Assembly (NCBI GenBank): GCA_030847615.1
Contig: JAUMIR010000002.1
Coordinates: forward strand, 289,830,028-289,894,027
DNA: 64,000 nucleotides
Source: Gambelia wislizenii
Lineage: Eukaryota > Chordata > Lepidosauria > Squamata > Crotaphytidae
Direction: 5' to 3'
Shown here: positions 59,901 to 64,000 of the stretch, piece after piece
Position numbering within the stretch: position 1 is the first letter of the stretch
Layout of the letters: every line of letters begins with the position of its first letter
The notes under the pieces: generated by a model
Seen by the model: the letters and a program-made list of their open reading frames with translations, nothing else
The model's database searches: none
What the model was told of the DNA's origin: nothing
Made by a program: the position numbers and the translations under genes

Positions 59901-60232
59901 ATTTGCACACAATGTTTGTCATTTTCAAAAAACTTTTCTGTGGAAATGTTCCTGCTTGCTGACAGAAGGCATTTCTGGACATGTGTATGAAAAACAGTCA
60001 CCTTGGAACACATAATGCATGACAATAAATTGTGCTCACTGCATTTTTTTCAAAATGCCTTGTACTTTGTGGCTGGCGTCCTGCGCCCGCCTGCTTGAGA
60101 CTGTCCTATGTAAACATCTGTTGGGTCAAGCTGCAAGACAGAAAAAAAAACAATGCAGTTGTAGTCACCGTTACTTGGAAGTAAATCCTACTGCCTGTAG
60201 TAGGTCTTGCTCCCTTGTAAATCCATGTAAAA
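56993..60232 (+). other. FBXO10 3' UTR candidate and flanking sequence
   Basis: No coding exon is visible. AATAAA signals on the + strand are at 58866-58871 and 60024-60029 (and, beyond this interval, 61099-61104 and 62565-62570); which is used cannot be told. 57732-57814 is a Sauria-type tail (ccataagtcgacagatgact tgaaggtacac) with a (CA)n end. 59020-59165 is a small foldback (ttggactgcaactccagcaa / gggagttgtagtccagaata). Confidence 0.4.
57732..57814 (+). mobile_element. Sauria or 5S-Sauria SINE tail with (CA)n
   Basis: cttgcctaaaaaaaacccaa, ttcatggggttgccataagt and gacagatgacttgaaggtac followed by (AC)n at about 57794-57814. The 'gcctaagaaaaccc' lead-in is as in the 5S-Sauria piece at 47076-47230. 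No head. Confidence 0.65.
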
Positions 60233-60552
60233 CTATCTGTACCCAGCACAACACATGCTGCTATAGTAGATTTGAAAGGTTCACATGGTTCAGCTACACA
60301 CTATTGTTTTAGGAAAAAATATTGCATTGTTTTACATGTGGGTGGTGAGTGGCTGAAGGAGTAATAGGAGGGAGGGGCCCTTGTGAGCTAGCGGTGTAGA
60401 TGCAGATTGAGTGGCAGGAGTGGATTGTGAGGTGGAGGGAATTTGCATGTGGGTGGTGATTGGTTGAGGGAGTGAGAGGAGGGAGGGGACTGGTTGAGTA
60501 TGTTTCCTAAGCAGCCAATCAGCACACTGGGAAAGGAAACATACCCAAGCAT

Positions 60553-60600
<48 letters not shown>
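60233..60600 (-). mobile_element. Helitron-like element, third copy
   Basis: On the minus strand it ends tgctgggtacagatag before a T, paralleling gctgggtatagctag at 43352-43367, and contains gaacctttcaaatctactat(plus-strand equivalent), gctgattggctgctta and atgcaaattccctcc. Its 5' end is blurred by (TA)n and (GA)n runs at 60552-60620, which probably grew from the TCTATATATA end. A cagca/tgctg hairpin lies just inside the 3' end. Confidence 0.6.

Positions 60601-60620
<20 letters not shown>
60552..60620 (+). repeat. (TA)n(GA)n compound microsatellite
   Basis: About 26 bp of TA followed by about 43 bp of GA, uninterrupted; sits on the 5' end of the Helitron-like copy. Confidence 0.9.
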
Positions 60621-60621
<1 letters not shown>

Positions 60622-61347
60622 AAGCAACCCAAGTTACTCTACAATCTGCTGATCCATTTTAAATGAGCTTAGAACCCAGTATTGTTATTTGTGATAAACT
60701 TGTTTCATTTACTCTTGATGGCTTGAGTCCAGGATCTACCTTCTATTTGGAAATGGCGCCTCCACATTTGGAGGTATCCTCCTCCCCTCTACCTTCAGTA
60801 GGATTTTCTGGGCATCTGTGTGTAGTATTTCAGAGAAGCATAGGCAAGGAGGAAGCTACGCACTTCTGGCAGCCCAGCTGCACATAGCTAATTCTCGACT
60901 CAACGAAACTTGGTCACAGCTAACTAGGTGGATTAGCCATAGACTTCCCATTGAAAAGCAATTAAATTTTAACTGCAGAAGGCCACTGACAATTTTTTTT
61001 TAAAGGGGCGGGGTGGATTATAATCTGTTCCATGTTTTTAAAAGGAATTTTAAAACATTCCATGTAAAGTTTTATGAAGGAAAAGATGTATATTGCAAAA
61101 TAAAGTGCTATATTTTAAAACACCATACATTTCTTAAGTGGTTATTTTTCCAGGATATATTGTGAAGTCAGGTGAGCAGCTGCAAATGGCTCCATGTACT
61201 TACAATAAGGAATTAAGAGGAGGAAATTTCAGTAGATTTAGTTTGTCATGTCAAGTGATGATTTGGATGTGAGAGGAAAACTATCTCAATAGCTGCACAA
61301 GTACCATAATTCTAGTCTGTTCCAAAGTCTGGGAAAGCTACTTTTTT
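60621..61347. other. intergenic or 3' UTR sequence
   Basis: AATAAA at 61099-61104 on the + strand. No gene or transposon recognised. Confidence 0.35.
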
Positions 61348-61407
61348 GGACTATAACTTCTAAAATCCCCAGCTGTACCAGCTGGGGAATTTTAGAAGTT
61401 ATAGTCC
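61348..61407. repeat. near-perfect inverted repeat, 28-bp arms
   Basis: ggactataacttctaaaatc... ending ccccagctg (61348-61375) and its complement cagctggggaattttagaag... ending tatagtcc (61379-61407) differ by a single extra base, with a loop of about three bases. It is flanked by agctactttttt and agtaactttctg, so it is probably a young foldback MITE of the type near 53057 and 51560. Confidence 0.88.
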
Positions 61408-63186
61408 AGACAGTAACTTTCTGAATGCACTGTTAACAGGGTATTATGTGTACACAAGTGCAGTGCTGCTGATAAGAAATTGGCAGCCTCTTTCCACTGT
61501 TATGACAAAATCTGACAGCCCAATGGAGACAAAATCAAATTAGTTGTCATTCCTCCTTTTCTCACTCTTGTCTTCCATTGTATGTTTAAATAAGGAGGAG
61601 GAATAAGAGAAGATATGGAACACACTCTTCTGTGCTCCCTCATTTGAGAAGATGGAGGAGTGGAACTGCATGATGGAAAATGATACCACTTTATTAAAAA
61701 CAAAACAAAACTCCAGGTTTTCCAATTTTATAGTATAATGGCAGAAAAGCACCCTTAAGCTTATCAACAGCACTGAGCCTGGCCCACCCACATTCCTCAC
61801 CACATTGTGAACTGATTTTGTAGTGAGCAGGAAATAGAAAAATTAATTCCCCATATGACAGGATATCTGTAGCAGTGGAGCAGTGTATGCTGTCTCCCTT
61901 TCCTCCCTTGGAAATAGGCAGCTATCCTATTTAATTCAGCCACTGAGCACAGAAGAAAACATCTACATTAACCAGTTTCACAGACTATGTGCGCATGGTG
62001 GGCCTGCTTGCATAATAGGTTCATAGTAGGAATGCTGCAGTGATTTGGACATTACAAAAATGAAGTTCTACTTGTGCACAAGTACAAGCTGTGAAGTTAG
62101 GAGGGTGGAGAGATGAGAGAAAGCTGAAGCAAAACAAAACAAAAGAATACATGATATAGGGAGAAGACAGGGCCAACTATATGTTAGCATGGTTGGGGCC
62201 TAACGTATACTATGGAAAAGGTGAAAGAAGCTTGAAAGATGTTCAAAGACCTACCATGTATTGCACCAAGAAGAGCAGAGTGCTGTTCCTGGACAGATGA
62301 ACAGAATTCCTTGAACTGGTTCTTTAGACCCTCCCAAGCACTGATCAAATCTAAAACCAGATATGTCAATAATGCTTCAGCTTCAAGCACGGTCCACACA
62401 TTTATTTCAATGCATACACCAAGGGGAAAGTAACAATTGGATCTTTGGGTGCAGCTTTCCATTTTTTGCAACCATTTAAGACATTCTTACAATAACCATA
62501 GCTATCATCAGAAAATAGGGAGCCAATCTCTGCAGTGACTAGGACCTTAGTCCAAATGGCTTGAAATAAAGATACCTCCTTGGGAGCACTACAAAGGTCA
62601 ATGCTTGATTAATCATTATCATCATGACTTAAATATATATGCTATTTGTAGCACTTCTGCTACTGTTATAAACTTTATAAGAACTGTGGATATGTTTGAA
62701 CAATGATCGACCAAACTATTCATTCGTCAGCAGCACTGCTTGCATTTTAAGTACCCTTAATGCAAATTTTATGCGGAGGGAGGAGATCATCATATGGCTA
62801 CAATGAATTGATGTAACAACTGCCAATACATTTGTTCTTGATGCTTTTAATTCTTTGAATCACCCCTTGCAGATGTCTTTAACATACCATTACAGACCTC
62901 TGTTGTTAGTCCCAACCTCTGGAGGGATGCAAAGTTTCTCACTCTATAAGAGGAAAAAAAAGGTTTAGTTGTTTCATCATGTTCATTAGGGTCCAGACCA
63001 ACCCAAGAAGTTAGGTCACAAAACCCTTAACTACCAAAAAATAAAAATAAAAGAAAAAAGGTCAACATCAGCTGGAAGGGAAAAGAGCTTGAGGTGATGG
63101 TAAGAATCAGGAATTCATTTCTTAAAAAAATGTTGCACCACAGCAGAAAAGTCTGCAAACGTTTGGCAAGGAGTCACGCTCGTCCT
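61408..63186 (-). other. probable 3' UTR of the convergent gene and intergenic
   Basis: On the minus strand AATAAA occurs at 62406-62401 and 61695-61690, 0.8 and 1.5 kb beyond the stop codon of the right-hand gene. On the + strand AATAAA is at 62565-62570. No repeat family identified. Confidence 0.35.
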
Positions 63187-63334
63187 CTATTTCATCTTGC
63201 GCCTCCGGCTGCCTGGTAGCATCTTGTACACAGGTAAGGGCAAAGAGAGAATCCCTAGTCTGTGCTCATCAAGTCCAGAGAGGCTTTTGCTTTTGGCCAT
63301 CTTCAGCCGCATCGCTTTGGCAATCTCAATGATC
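63187..63334 (-). CDS. terminal coding exon of a convergent gene, probably POLR1E
   Basis: On the minus strand the acceptor ttttttcacgtcag precedes an open frame of 48 residues (IIEIAKAMRLKMAKSKSLSG, LDEHRLGILSLPLPVYKMLP, GSRRRKMK) ending in TAG at 63189-63187. The clean acceptor, codon-like composition and basic C-terminal tail argue for a real exon. In mammals the gene convergent with FBXO10 is POLR1E (PAF53, the RPA49-like subunit of RNA polymerase I), and the sequence fits the small DNA-binding C-terminal domain of that family in style. The identity rests on gene order more than on recognised motifs, so no symbol is given. The intron upstream of it runs out of the window. Confidence 0.6.
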
Positions 63335-64000
63335 CTGACGTGAAAAAATAAAACATTGTAAATGCACTGACCATTATGATCACATTAATCTCTCACCAGT
63401 CTACTCTTCATCACTAGTTAGGTTTCCCTCTTCATCCCTTCTCCCCAAACAATCTTACCACAGTCAAAATTAGTGATTGATAAGCTACTCGAGGAAGAGG
63501 CCTGAACTTTTGTTATGTTTCTGAACAAAAAATCTGTGCCTACAGATGAACTATTAGCCTCCACGTCTGGTAGGCTTAGTTATCTATATTTACATCAAGG
63601 ATGATCAAAGTGTGGCTTGCAGCACATATGCCCCCCCGAGCTGATTGACCCCCTCCCCCAACCTTCACTTCCCTCTAATTTGGAATCTGCATGTTTTCAG
63701 TTTCCTGGGAACATTTAGGTCCAGGAAAGGAGTTTTTGAAACCCTGAAGCAAACAAAGTTACATATTTTTAGTTTACTTCCTGGTTTAAAAAAGGCCTCT
63801 CCTATGCCTAAAACAGCAGGGGTGGGGTGGGGGTGGAATGGCCAAGTTGCCCCCACCCCTTGAGTGCAGCTGGCATTTTAAGGTATTCTTGTTTAGAGGG
63901 TCAATGTAACCTTCCAACCCTTGGCAGTTGCCCACCCTGATCTATACCAATCATTTATACTCTAAAAAAAACAATATAGAAGAACAACCAAAAACAACAA
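63335..64000 (-). other. intron of the right-hand gene
   Basis: Sequence upstream (on the minus strand) of the last exon. It holds a C-rich patch at about 63630-63660 and no recognisable exon. Confidence 0.4.

Noticed and set aside
59729..60025. 98-codon minus ORF and overlapping plus ORF
   Set aside because: No family motif, no splice context; within the presumed 3' UTR or intergenic sequence.
61690..61695. Firm poly-A site for the minus-strand gene
   Set aside because: AATAAA hexamers occur by chance in AT-rich DNA; listed only as a candidate.

Overview
The window is vertebrate nuclear DNA from a squamate reptile, most likely a lizard. The evidence is a split gene with canonical GT-AG introns, many Sauria-type SINEs (tRNA-derived head, Bov-B-like tail), a 5S-Sauria-type composite, L2, CR1, L1 and Tx1-like LINEs, a DIRS-like gag remnant and abundant foldback DNA transposons. 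The species cannot be fixed from sequence alone.

The main gene is FBXO10 on the + strand. All ten coding exons can be placed (10415-10999, 11988-12845, 31096-31245, 32336-32472, 40865-40935, 43494-43646, 49852-50127, 52066-52376, 55576-55757, 56815-56992). Joined, they give 2901 nt, a 966-residue protein with an N-terminal F-box, an acidic variable linker, a long right-handed beta-helix (PbH1) region and a C-terminal CaaX box (CTIL). A CpG-rich block at about 4870-5640 is the best candidate for its promoter and non-coding first exon. On the opposite strand at the right edge (63187-63334) lies the terminal coding exon of a convergent gene, probably POLR1E by position.

Almost everything else is transposon-derived. 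1-4020: a nearly intact Tx1-like LINE ORF2 with one stop and one frameshift. 4025-4836: Harbinger-like MITEs. 5.8-9 kb: L2 tail, Sauria SINEs and hAT MITEs. Intron 12846-31095 (18.2 kb): L2 LINE, 5S-derived piece, CR1 with an L1 inserted in it, two LINE 3' ends facing each other with an L1 nested in one tail, and a 1.56-kb hAT-type element filled with a GC-rich minisatellite. Intron 32473-40864: a 1.78-kb element with perfect 25-bp terminal inverted repeats, also filled with GC-rich palindromic arrays. 42.9-49.8 kb: Helitron-like copies, a DIRS-like gag fragment, 5S-Sauria pieces and an unassigned block. 50-56 kb: MITEs nested in MITEs. 57-63 kb: probable 3' UTR and intergenic sequence with a Helitron-like copy and a strong hairpin.

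No host ncRNA gene, CRISPR array or prokaryotic feature was seen. The most unusual structures are the two unrelated inverted-repeat transposons that each carry GC-rich arrays, the Helitron-like family, and the several nested insertions dated by exact target-site duplications.
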